32,575 nt of DNA, from the NCBI GenBank assembly GCA_001512965.1, contig LFRW01000017.1, forward strand, positions 134 to 32,708. The letters run 5' to 3'. The position numbers and the translations under genes were made by a program. Of the stretch, positions 25,976 to 32,575 are shown piece by piece. This DNA comes from Methanomicrobia archaeon DTU008. Lineage in GTDB: Archaea; Thermoplasmatota; Thermoplasmata; Methanomassiliicoccales; Methanomassiliicoccaceae. Under the pieces are notes generated by a model. The model was not told the origin of the DNA, did not search any database, and worked only from the letters and a program-made list of their open reading frames with translations. The stretch's first letter is position 1. The number at the start of each line of letters is the position of its first letter.

Positions 25976-25989
25976 ATAAATCTTATAAC
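25976..25989 (+). promoter_or_regulatory. TATA box of the 77-residue gene
   Basis: An AT-rich stretch containing CTTATAAC is centred about 28 bases before the ATG at 26013. This is leaderless spacing. Confidence 0.6.
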
Positions 25990-26012
25990 GTCACCATCCC
26001 ATTATTCCAGCG

Positions 26013-26246
26013 ATGATTACCTATCTCACGGTAACATTCAGCACTGAAGGCGCAAGGCCGTCCGAGGTCATGGAGGCCTTGCATGGTCTTGGGTTCGAAC
26101 CCACCACGGGAAGCTATGACTTCATCTATCGGTGGGGGAACCAGGCCACGGTGGAGGATGCGATATACCTTGCGGACAAGGTGTTCCTGACCCTCAAGGG
26201 GAAGCACGTGCTGTTCAAGCTGCAGACCGTGAGCGATTACCCGTGA
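26013..26246 (+). CDS. Small conserved hypothetical protein, 77 residues
   Basis: The pattern is strand (MITYLTVTFSTEG), helix (RPSEVMEALHGLGF), strand (SYDFIYRWG), helix (TVEDAIYLADKVFLTLKG), strand (HVLFKLQTVSDYP). This suggests a ferredoxin-like alpha-beta domain, as in many small archaeal proteins. No metal-binding or catalytic motif is evident, and I do not recognise a named family. Its TGA overlaps the next ATG by one base (TGATG), so it is translationally coupled to the fumarylacetoacetate hydrolase family gene, which may hint at a shared role. Confidence 0.75.
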   Translation: MITYLTVTFSTEGARPSEVMEALHGLGFEPTTGSYDFIYRWGNQATVEDAIYLADKVFLTLKGKHVLFKLQTVSDYP

Positions 26247-26878
26247 TGAACTTGCGCTGTTCGAAGATAGTTTGCATAGGGCAGAACTACCCTGCCCACG
26301 CCCGGGAGCTGAACTTCGCACCGCCTCCAAGACCGGTCCTGTTCTTGAAGCCGCCATCGTCCCTGATAGCCGATGGCGATGTCATCGAAGCTCCCTTGGA
26401 ACTTGGGAGGGTGGATCATGAGGTGGAGCTGGCGCTCATAATGGGGAAGCGTGCCAGGAACGTATCGGAGGAGGACGCACTCTCCTACATATCCATGGTG
26501 GCCGTGTTCAACGATATCACGGCAAGGGACATCCAGTCGGAAGCTCGGAGCTCCGGCCAGCCATGGGCGCTCTCCAAAGGCCTCGATACCTTTGCCCCCA
26601 TGTCGGCGCCGGTTCCGCGCTCTTCCGTGATGGACATACACCAGCTGGAACTCGAGCTCCGTGTAAACGGCGAGGTGTGCCAGCGCGGACATACGGGCGA
26701 CATGCTGTTCTCGCCTGAGCAGCTCATATCCTACATCACCGCGTACATGACCCTGGAGGAAGGAGATATCATCGCAACGGGAACTCCGGAGGGGGTGTCA
26801 GGGCTGAACGACGGCGACATCGTGGAAGCGTCCATCCCCGGGGTTGGAAAGGTCACCAATCGCGTGAGGCGCGTCTAG
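26246..26878 (+). CDS. Fumarylacetoacetate hydrolase family enzyme
   Basis: This 210-residue protein has the FAH core: KIVCIGQNYPAHARELN, RPVLFLKPPSSLI, DHEVELALIMGKRARN, AVFNDITARDIQ, KGLDTFAPMSAPV and DIIATGTPEGVSGLNDGD. The metal ligands expected for the family are the two glutamates of HEVELAL (E-x-E) and the aspartate of NDITARD. Members hydrolyse or decarboxylate beta-diketo acids (acylpyruvase, oxaloacetate decarboxylase, 2-hydroxyhepta-2,4-diene-dioate isomerase). The exact substrate cannot be read from sequence. The start at 26246 overlaps the upstream stop. Its TAG is shared as CTAG with the convergent helicase gene stop. Confidence 0.88.
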   Translation: MNLRCSKIVCIGQNYPAHARELNFAPPPRPVLFLKPPSSLIADGDVIEAPLELGRVDHEVELALIMGKRARNVSEEDALSYISMVAVFNDITARDIQSEARSSGQPWALSKGLDTFAPMSAPVPRSSVMDIHQLELELRVNGEVCQRGHTGDMLFSPEQLISYITAYMTLEEGDIIATGTPEGVSGLNDGDIVEASIPGVGKVTNRVRRV

Positions 26879-29616
26879 TCCCAGAACCGCTTGGTCCGGG
26901 CATAGGTCGTCTCTGCTGTCAGTATGTCGCGCAGGAATTCATCCTCGGTGTCGTAGAGGGACGATAGGATGCGGGACGCGGTGTCAGGGCCGATGCCACG
27001 GCCGGCCAGCGCCATCAGCGCCCGCTGGCCGAACTCCTTCACCAGGCTGGCGTTCTTGTACAGCCGGCGGATCTCCTTCACCTCTTCCGCGGTCGGCTCC
27101 TTCTTCTTCAACAATGCTATGTCCTCTCTATTGTAGGGAGCCAGCGCGGCGATCATGAGGCCCCCGCACTTCAGACACACTATATTGGATGGCGCATTGC
27201 GAGGTTTCATCTTCCACTGGGTCCGGCAGTTGAGGCAGGACATGTGCAGAGACTCATCCTCCAGCCGGCGCTTGAGCGCCATCAGGATGCTGTGGTCCGC
27301 ACGCTGGGGCATGATCATCTCTCGTGAATGCTGCAAGCCCGCTCGCCCAATGGGCGACAGGGCCGTGACCTCGAACGAGATCTCTCCGGCCTCCATCCGC
27401 CTGACGGCGTCCATGGTGCCCTCGACATCGAAGTCCTCCCATAGCACCCGGCGCACCGCCTCCTCGAACAAGGGGGTGCCTTCGAATGCCTCCGCCAGCC
27501 TGGTGAAGTTGACCGTACGATAATCGGCATCCTTCTCGATGGCCCCGAACTTCTTGGCCACGAACACGAACCGCCAGCGCAGGTAGCTTGATGATTTCAG
27601 GACAAGTCGGACGAGGCTCTCCACCCCTTCCGCCTTCATGGATCGCATGGTATCGATGATGACCGACGGCGACACGTCGCGAGGCAGTTCCAGAATGATG
27701 CGGTACGGGTCGGTCTGCACCCCCACCGACTCGCCTAGCCTCGCAGATAGAAGCACGGATATGATCTTCGACAGGGTCTCGTTGACCTTGGTGCCGAAGC
27801 ACACGTTCAGCACTGCCAGTCGCTTCCCCATCTCCAGCGTAACCGTCGTATCGGACGGCACCGCACCCTCCTTCCTCTGCTCCTCAAGGTAGTTCAGCAC
27901 CACATCTGCCGCATCCTTGTCCGCAGGGTAGGGTGACACATCTGCGGTCCTCCGCAACCGGCCCACTTCTTGGGCTATCTCATATGGTACGGGGATATCC
28001 TCCCCTACCCATGAGGGGATGGAGCCCAGGTCCGCCACCTGCTCCACCAGCAGCTCGTCCTCTCTGACCTCGACGATCCTCCACGAGCGGCCATGGGTGA
28101 TGAAGGTGGCATAAGGTTCGGCGAAGGAGATCACGAACGATTCATCCAGGGAGCCGACGATGCGACGGCTGCCGATCTCACGGATGAGGAAGGTGCGTTC
28201 ATCCGGGATCATGGACAGATTGTCGTAGAAATACCTCATGCCCCGGCTGGTGCGGCGGAACTTGTCCTGATCGTCGAACAACAGACCTATCCTGACGAGC
28301 TGGTCCAGCACTCCGAAGAACTCTTCGCGGGACAGGTTCCGGAAGGGATATGAGCGACGGACCAGGAAGTATGCCATCTCCTTATTCGCCGCTCCGCTCA
28401 TTGTCATGGCCACCAACTGATTGGCCAGGACGGCCAAGGGATTCTCCCTCACGCGCAGCTCCTCAAGCTCGCCCGCCATGGCCTTCCGGGCCACCACCAA
28501 GCTTTCTGCGATCTCATCAGGATCGGTGGCCACGATTGCACCCTTGGTCCTCTCGCCCACCCGGTGGCCGGATCTGCCCATCCTCTGGATCAGGCGGGAC
28601 ACCTGCCTTGGGGAGTTGTATTGGATGGCGAAGTCGACCGAGCCCACGTCTATGCCGAGCTCAAGCGACGATGTACATATCAGGCCCTTCAGTCTCTCTT
28701 CCTTGAACCGCTCCTCCATGTCTATCCGTATTTCCTTGGACAGTGAACCGTGGTGAACGCCTACCTTGAACTCCTCATCCCACATGAGATAGCGCGCTCC
28801 CAATGCTTCGGCGGTGTCGCGAGTATTGACGAACAGCAAGGTTGAACGGTGCTGCTCAATCAGGGTGCGGCATCTTCGCATGCCAGCGATAAGCTGGGGA
28901 TCGCTGAGCAAGCGCCCGGCCAGGTCGCGGTCCTCGTCCAGGACCTGGGGGGCCTCCACCCTCAGTTCAAGCTCCTTGGAGACATGGGTTCGGACTATGT
29001 CGACCTCTCGTCCGACGCCAGCCAGGTAGTTGGCCACCTCCTCGACCGAGCCTACCGTGGCCGATAGGCCGATCCTCTGGAACTCCCCCGCCAGCTCCGC
29101 CAGCCGCTCCAAGGCTATAGACAGTTGAGCGCCTCTCTCGTTGCCGGCCAGCTCATGTATCTCGTCTATGACGACCCACTTCACCCTGGATATGTGCTCC
29201 CGCAGCCTCTTGCCGGTGAACAGCACCTGCAGCGTCTCCGGTGTGGTGATAAGCACGTGCGGCGGGTTCCTGGATTGAGCCTGGCGCTCCGATTGTGAAG
29301 TATCTCCATGACGGACCGCGACGTTCAGGTCAAGCGCCTCCCCGAACTCGGTTAGGCGCTTCAACATGTCCCGGTTAAGGGCGCGGAGAGGAGTGATGTA
29401 TATGCACTTGATGCCCTTGCCAGCATCTTTCAGGAGGCGATCGAAGATCGGCAGCATGGCCGCTTCGGTCTTGCCTATGCCGGTATGCGCCACCACGAGG
29501 ACGTTCCTGCCGTCGAGTACGCGCGGTATCGCTTCCTGCTGAGCCCCCGTGGGCTCATTGATGTTCTTCTCTCTCAGGACCTCTCTGATGCGAGGGTCCA
29601 GCAGCTCGAACGACAT
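26875..29616 (-). CDS. Lhr-like ATP-dependent DNA helicase, compact archaeal form
   Basis: The complete protein has 913 residues. The helicase motifs are: GAQQEAIP (Q motif region), AHTGIGKTEAA with Walker A lysine K49, TPLRALNRD, DEIHELAGNERG (DExH box, D151-H154), GLSATVGSVEEVA, SSLELGIDVGSVD and QRMGRSGHR. The Lhr core follows (winged helix and further C-terminal domain). Near residues 793-820 two CxxC pairs (CLNC, CLKC) form a probable zinc ribbon. A C-terminal helix-hairpin-like segment (LAGRGIGPDTASRILSSL) follows. Family members unwind 3'-5' and are implicated in recombination-linked repair. It lies 63 bases after the iron-sulfur protein gene and may be read from the same transcript. 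This is the second Lhr-type gene in the window. Confidence 0.92.
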   Translation of the reverse strand: MSFELLDPRIREVLREKNINEPTGAQQEAIPRVLDGRNVLVVAHTGIGKTEAAMLPIFDRLLKDAGKGIKCIYITPLRALNRDMLKRLTEFGEALDLNVAVRHGDTSQSERQAQSRNPPHVLITTPETLQVLFTGKRLREHISRVKWVVIDEIHELAGNERGAQLSIALERLAELAGEFQRIGLSATVGSVEEVANYLAGVGREVDIVRTHVSKELELRVEAPQVLDEDRDLAGRLLSDPQLIAGMRRCRTLIEQHRSTLLFVNTRDTAEALGARYLMWDEEFKVGVHHGSLSKEIRIDMEERFKEERLKGLICTSSLELGIDVGSVDFAIQYNSPRQVSRLIQRMGRSGHRVGERTKGAIVATDPDEIAESLVVARKAMAGELEELRVRENPLAVLANQLVAMTMSGAANKEMAYFLVRRSYPFRNLSREEFFGVLDQLVRIGLLFDDQDKFRRTSRGMRYFYDNLSMIPDERTFLIREIGSRRIVGSLDESFVISFAEPYATFITHGRSWRIVEVREDELLVEQVADLGSIPSWVGEDIPVPYEIAQEVGRLRRTADVSPYPADKDAADVVLNYLEEQRKEGAVPSDTTVTLEMGKRLAVLNVCFGTKVNETLSKIISVLLSARLGESVGVQTDPYRIILELPRDVSPSVIIDTMRSMKAEGVESLVRLVLKSSSYLRWRFVFVAKKFGAIEKDADYRTVNFTRLAEAFEGTPLFEEAVRRVLWEDFDVEGTMDAVRRMEAGEISFEVTALSPIGRAGLQHSREMIMPQRADHSILMALKRRLEDESLHMSCLNCRTQWKMKPRNAPSNIVCLKCGGLMIAALAPYNREDIALLKKKEPTAEEVKEIRRLYKNASLVKEFGQRALMALAGRGIGPDTASRILSSLYDTEDEFLRDILTAETTYARTKRFWD

Positions 29617-29679
29617 TGACCTGTTTCCGAGGTCTCAGCGCTACTTCAATCTTTCTGGAAAAGGGAAATGGGAAGGAGT

Positions 29680-30897
29680 TTAAGCGTTGGTGGCCGCCTT
29701 GGCCTTCTCGACCGTCGCGGCAGGCACCTTTTCGGCCTCGGGCTCAGTGGCCTCCAGCAGCAGCTCGGAGATGTCAAGGACACGGATGTTCGAGCCGATC
29801 TGCTTGGCTCCGGCCTGCAGGTTGAGGACGCAGAAGGGGCAGGTGGTCACAAGGATATCGGCCCCAGTGGCCAGCGCTTCCTTGACCCTCTCGGCGGCGA
29901 TGTTGACGGCCAGGTCATTGAAGGCACTCTTATATCCGCCTCCCGCGCCACAGCATCGGGAGCCCATGCGGTTGCGGGGCATCTCAACCAGTTCCACGCC
30001 CGGTATCTTCTTGAGCACCTCACGCGGCTCCTCGAACACTCCACCATGCCTGCCTAGGTGGCAAGGGTCGTGGTAGGTGACCTTGAGGTTCAGCTCCTTG
30101 GTGAACTTGAGCTTCCTGCTCTTGATGAGGTCCAACACGTACTGGGTGAAGTGGTAGACCGGGAAGGTGGGGTTGCTGTAGTACGTGCCATAGTCGTGGG
30201 AGGTGGTCTTGTAACATCCCGCGCAGGTCATGACCATGGCCTTGGCGCCCCTCGTCTCCACCTCACGGATGTTGTGCTGGGCGAACTCGTGGGTGATGTC
30301 CGTCTGGCCCGTACGGAGGGCGGGAGAGGTGCAGCACCATTCCTCGCCACCCATGATGTCCAGCTTCACGCCGGCGCGGTGCAGGACCAGCGCGCCTGCC
30401 CTGGCGATCCTCTGCATGCGGTATGAAGCGGTACAGCCAGCGAAGAAGACGACGTCCGCCTGCGGACTGCGGGGGATCTCCTCTGGCCACCAGGCGCCGC
30501 GCTTCTCGGCGGGCTCTCCATACGGATTCTTGGTCTGCTTGATCCTCTCGTACAGCTTGGAATGGGCTGGCATGGGTCCCTTTCCCTGTTCCACCAGCCA
30601 CTCCCTGACCTTCTCCCAGAAGTCGGCGAACTCGATGTTCACGTGGCATACGGTCTCGCATTGGGCGCAGCCAGTGCATTTGAATACGGCCTCGACGAAC
30701 TCATCGTCGATCTTGACGCCCCTGCGGAGTATGGTGTCCATCGGGGAACGGTTGGCCAGCTGATTGAGATAATAGACCTTTCCGCGAGGAGTTATGGATT
30801 CCCAGGGCGTTTGCTCGTAGGACGGGCAGACCCTCACGCAGTAACCGCACTGCAAGCATGCGAGCAGTTCTCTCTTGATATCAGGCATCTTTACCAT
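29680..30897 (-). CDS. HdrD/GlpC-type iron-sulfur protein (heterodisulfide reductase subunit D-like)
   Basis: This 405-residue protein has two N-terminal 4Fe-4S ferredoxin motifs (CLQCGYCVRVC near residue 14 and CTGCAQCETVC near residue 72). Two CCG domains follow: C-x37-CC-x36-CAGC in the middle and C-x33-CC...CPFC near the C terminus. All cluster cysteines are present. CCG domains in HdrB/HdrD bind the non-cubane cluster that reduces the CoM-S-S-CoB heterodisulfide; GlpC and glycolate oxidase relatives share them. The C-terminal tail is rich in A, E and K. With no other methanogenesis gene in view, the electron acceptor remains open. The ATG at 30897 is chosen for the GAGGTG 5 bases upstream; a TTG 7 codons earlier and another ATG 3 codons later exist. 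Confidence 0.85.
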   Translation of the reverse strand: MVKMPDIKRELLACLQCGYCVRVCPSYEQTPWESITPRGKVYYLNQLANRSPMDTILRRGVKIDDEFVEAVFKCTGCAQCETVCHVNIEFADFWEKVREWLVEQGKGPMPAHSKLYERIKQTKNPYGEPAEKRGAWWPEEIPRSPQADVVFFAGCTASYRMQRIARAGALVLHRAGVKLDIMGGEEWCCTSPALRTGQTDITHEFAQHNIREVETRGAKAMVMTCAGCYKTTSHDYGTYYSNPTFPVYHFTQYVLDLIKSRKLKFTKELNLKVTYHDPCHLGRHGGVFEEPREVLKKIPGVELVEMPRNRMGSRCCGAGGGYKSAFNDLAVNIAAERVKEALATGADILVTTCPFCVLNLQAGAKQIGSNIRVLDISELLLEATEPEAEKVPAATVEKAKAATNA

Positions 30898-31488
30898 TAG
30901 CGCACCTCGTGACAGCAAACCGAATTCATGCCGTTAAGTTATGAATGGAGACTGTGTATGGAACGATTTCACATATATTTATCTATTGAACGGAACCGCC
31001 GATTTGGCGTTGCACCCATCAGCAGATGGCACATGCCCCCCTTCCCATTTCAGACAGGACGGTAAGCCGTGCCATCATTCTTCCCAGCCAGGCCTGACCG
31101 ATCCATGTCCTCCTGACCAGACAATTTCATGGACGTCTCATCAAATGTCTCCACATGCTCTGACGGCGCCTCGCTCATGCCAAGGTGCCCATGGCCGCCA
31201 TACGGCTTTGACAGGGAGCCGTCGAAGGAAGTCCGTGGAACGTCCCTTCGCCCGTTCAACCTTGTCCCATAGGCATGTCTGGATTTTGAACGTTGAGGGG
31301 TGTTAAATAACTATCGACGTTCGTCGACGATTCGCCGAAGGATATACTGATTCATATATTACTTACCAACTTTAGATATGCTCCGATACGTTTATGTTTC
31401 GGAGCCCAATGCTCCTCTAGTTTCGGAAGGTCCCGACCACGAGAATTAGCTTGTATTTCGACAGCTCGACGCCACCGGAGTCCTTCCA
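30898..31488. other. Divergent intergenic regulatory region
   Basis: This 590-bp space separates two divergent redox genes. AT-rich boxes include CACATATATTTATC (30970-30983, leftward for the HdrD-like gene), GTTAAATAACTA (31302-31313) and CATATATT (31353-31360, rightward for the hydrogenase subunit). A perfect 10-base palindrome TCGTCGACGA lies at 31321-31330. A weak minus-strand frame of up to 69 codons (31050-31259, TTG start) and a plus-strand frame at 30941-31306 occur, but neither has convincing start signals or protein-like composition. Confidence 0.45.
31380..31415 (+). promoter_or_regulatory. Alternating hairpins in the leader of the hydrogenase gene
   Basis: GCTCCGA (31380-31386) can pair with TCGGAGC (31399-31405). 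The GGAGC part of the latter (31401-31405) can instead pair with GCTCC (31411-31415). The two stems are mutually exclusive. They lie at the predicted 5' end of the transcript from the box at 31353-31360. This could be a switch or a dyad operator. Confidence 0.35.
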
Positions 31489-32575
31489 ATGATCAGCCAC
31501 ATGTTGTTTGTATCCATCATACTGACTTCACTTGCCGGCGCCGCGCTGGCAGTGATGTTGGACAGACGGCCTTCTTGCCTACTCGTCCCCTACGCCGCGG
31601 CAGCTCTCAGCTCAGCCTTGGCCATCATCATGTCGCTGACCGTACTGCTCGGCCATGAAGACTTCGTGCTCTCCCTGCCGACGTATGTTCAGCGCCTCGG
31701 TGAGTTCTCGCTGCGCGTCGATAACCTTTCGGCGTACTTCCTCCTGGTGGCCGCCATCGTCACCATGTGCGTCTCCGCATACTCCGTAGGATACCTTCGC
31801 GAATATCGGGGCCGGTACAGCCTGGGCCGCATGGGCTTCCTGTTCAACATATTCGTACTGTCCCTGTTCATGGTGTTCACGGCCGGCAACGCCGTCCTGT
31901 TCCTCATCGTATGGGAGATCATGTCGGTCTCTTCGTACCTCCTTGTCATGTACGAGTGGAGGAAGGAGGACAGCGTGTCCTCGGGACTGCTCTATCTGGT
32001 CATGACCCACGTGGGCACGGCGTTCATAGCCGCGGCCTTCATGCTGATGTGGACCCAGACGGGTTCTTTCGACTTCTCGTCCTTCGCAGGGATCAGGGAG
32101 ATGGAAGAGGTCTCGGGCTCCATGCGTTCGGCGATCTTTCTGCTCCTGCTGGTCGGGTTCGGCACCAAGGCTGGCCTGGTCCCCCTGCACATCTGGCTCC
32201 CAAGGGCGCATCCAGCTGCCCCGTCGAACATCTCCGCCCTAATGTCGGCGATCATGGTCAAGACGGCCGTCTACATGATCGTCCGTTGCTGCTTCGGCTT
32301 CCTGGGGGTGACCGAGGTATGGTGGGGACTCCTTGTCCTGCTGATCGCCTGCATCTCCGCCTTGATCGGGGTGCTGTACGCCATTGTGGAGACGGACATC
32401 AAGCGGGTGCTGGCGTACTCCACGGTGGAGAACATGGGCATAATCTTCATCGGGATCGGGGCGGCCATGGTGTTCCAGGCGTTCGCCAATGAAGGCCCCG
32501 CGACCTCTCCATACTTGGGCGACATAGCCGCCCTTGCCTTGGTGGCGGCCCTCTTCCATGTCATGAGCCATGCCA
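31489..32575 (+). CDS. HyfB/HycC-type proton-pumping hydrogenase membrane subunit (3' end outside window)
   Basis: The reading frame stays open from the ATG at 31489 to the window end (362 codons). The ATG is preceded by GGAG at 31477-31480. Many hydrophobic segments alternate with short loops. The region GFGTKAGLVPLHIWLPRAHPAAPSNISALMSAIMVKTAVYMIVR is the hallmark of the HyfB/HycC/NuoL-type antiporter family in group 4 hydrogenases (formate hydrogenlyase, hydrogenase-4). Its conserved lysines sit in GTKAGL and MVKT. VLAYSTVENMG is the matching NuoL/M block. The protein would couple ferredoxin or formate oxidation to ion transport across the membrane. Other subunits are probably encoded downstream. 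The N terminus (MISHMLFVSIILTSLAGAALAVML) is a normal first membrane helix. Confidence 0.88.
   Translation, partial: MISHMLFVSIILTSLAGAALAVMLDRRPSCLLVPYAAAALSSALAIIMSLTVLLGHEDFVLSLPTYVQRLGEFSLRVDNLSAYFLLVAAIVTMCVSAYSVGYLREYRGRYSLGRMGFLFNIFVLSLFMVFTAGNAVLFLIVWEIMSVSSYLLVMYEWRKEDSVSSGLLYLVMTHVGTAFIAAAFMLMWTQTGSFDFSSFAGIREMEEVSGSMRSAIFLLLLVGFGTKAGLVPLHIWLPRAHPAAPSNISALMSAIMVKTAVYMIVRCCFGFLGVTEVWWGLLVLLIACISALIGVLYAIVETDIKRVLAYSTVENMGIIFIGIGAAMVFQAFANEGPATSPYLGDIAALALVAALFHVMSHA

Noticed and set aside
31050-31259. Minus-strand small frame of up to 69 codons
   Set aside because: Starts with TTG, or with an internal ATG lacking a ribosome binding site; hydrophilic sequence without motifs. Kept as a weak possibility only.
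30941-31306. Plus-strand 121-codon frame
   Set aside because: Composition rich in H, P, C and S with no domain, no ribosome site, and it crosses promoter-like AT elements.

Overview
The window looks like chromosome from a high-GC euryarchaeon, most likely Thermoplasmata-like (Methanomassiliicoccales or an uncultured relative). Archaeal signs are AT-rich TATA boxes about 25-30 nt upstream of short or absent leaders, a tRNA-Thr split by an intron in a bulge-helix-bulge structure, a deoxyhypusine synthase family gene, DUF531, Lhr helicases, an archaeal secretion-ATPase/TadC operon and an HdrD-type iron-sulfur protein. Bacterial-type gyrase beside these is typical of euryarchaea. The lineage is inferred from gene content only. 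TGA dominates the stop codons (17 of 24 complete 3' ends; TAG 5, TAA 2).

Layout. 1-4413 is the 3' part of a very large Lhr-type helicase. 4461-6888 holds a small HTH/zinc-finger regulator facing an overlapping minus-strand operon: adenosine-specific kinase family protein, SAM methyltransferase and 8-oxoguanine glycosylase. 6972-7769 is an endonuclease IV-like TIM barrel. 7986-8090 is tRNA-Thr(CGT) with a D-loop intron. 8093-9352 (minus) is a ThiC family enzyme, divergent from gyrB-gyrA (9634-14684). gyrB carries a 199-residue mini-intein inside its TOPRIM motif.

14953-21206 (minus) is a five-gene pilus/secretion operon read in the order pilin-like protein, ATPase, TadB-like, TadC-like, second ATPase. 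The two ATPases share near-identical DNA tracts, which suggests gene conversion. 21386-21458 is tRNA-Phe. 21527-24193 holds two small proteins of unknown function, a deoxyhypusine synthase family enzyme with a strong hairpin terminator, and DUF531. 24190-29616 holds purM (minus), rlmE/rrmJ, a 77-residue unknown, a fumarylacetoacetate hydrolase family enzyme, and a compact Lhr helicase (minus). 29680-30897 (minus) is the HdrD/GlpC-type protein. After a 590-bp regulatory gap, a HyfB/HycC-type membrane hydrogenase subunit starts at 31489 and runs off the window.

Most genes are housekeeping: DNA topology and repair, tRNA, purine and thiamine/cobamide metabolism, rRNA and IF5A modification. The more unusual elements are the tRNA intron, the mini-intein, the two-ATPase pilus operon, the pair of Lhr helicases of different architecture, and an unassigned 56-residue protein. 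No CRISPR array, insertion sequence or integrase was seen.
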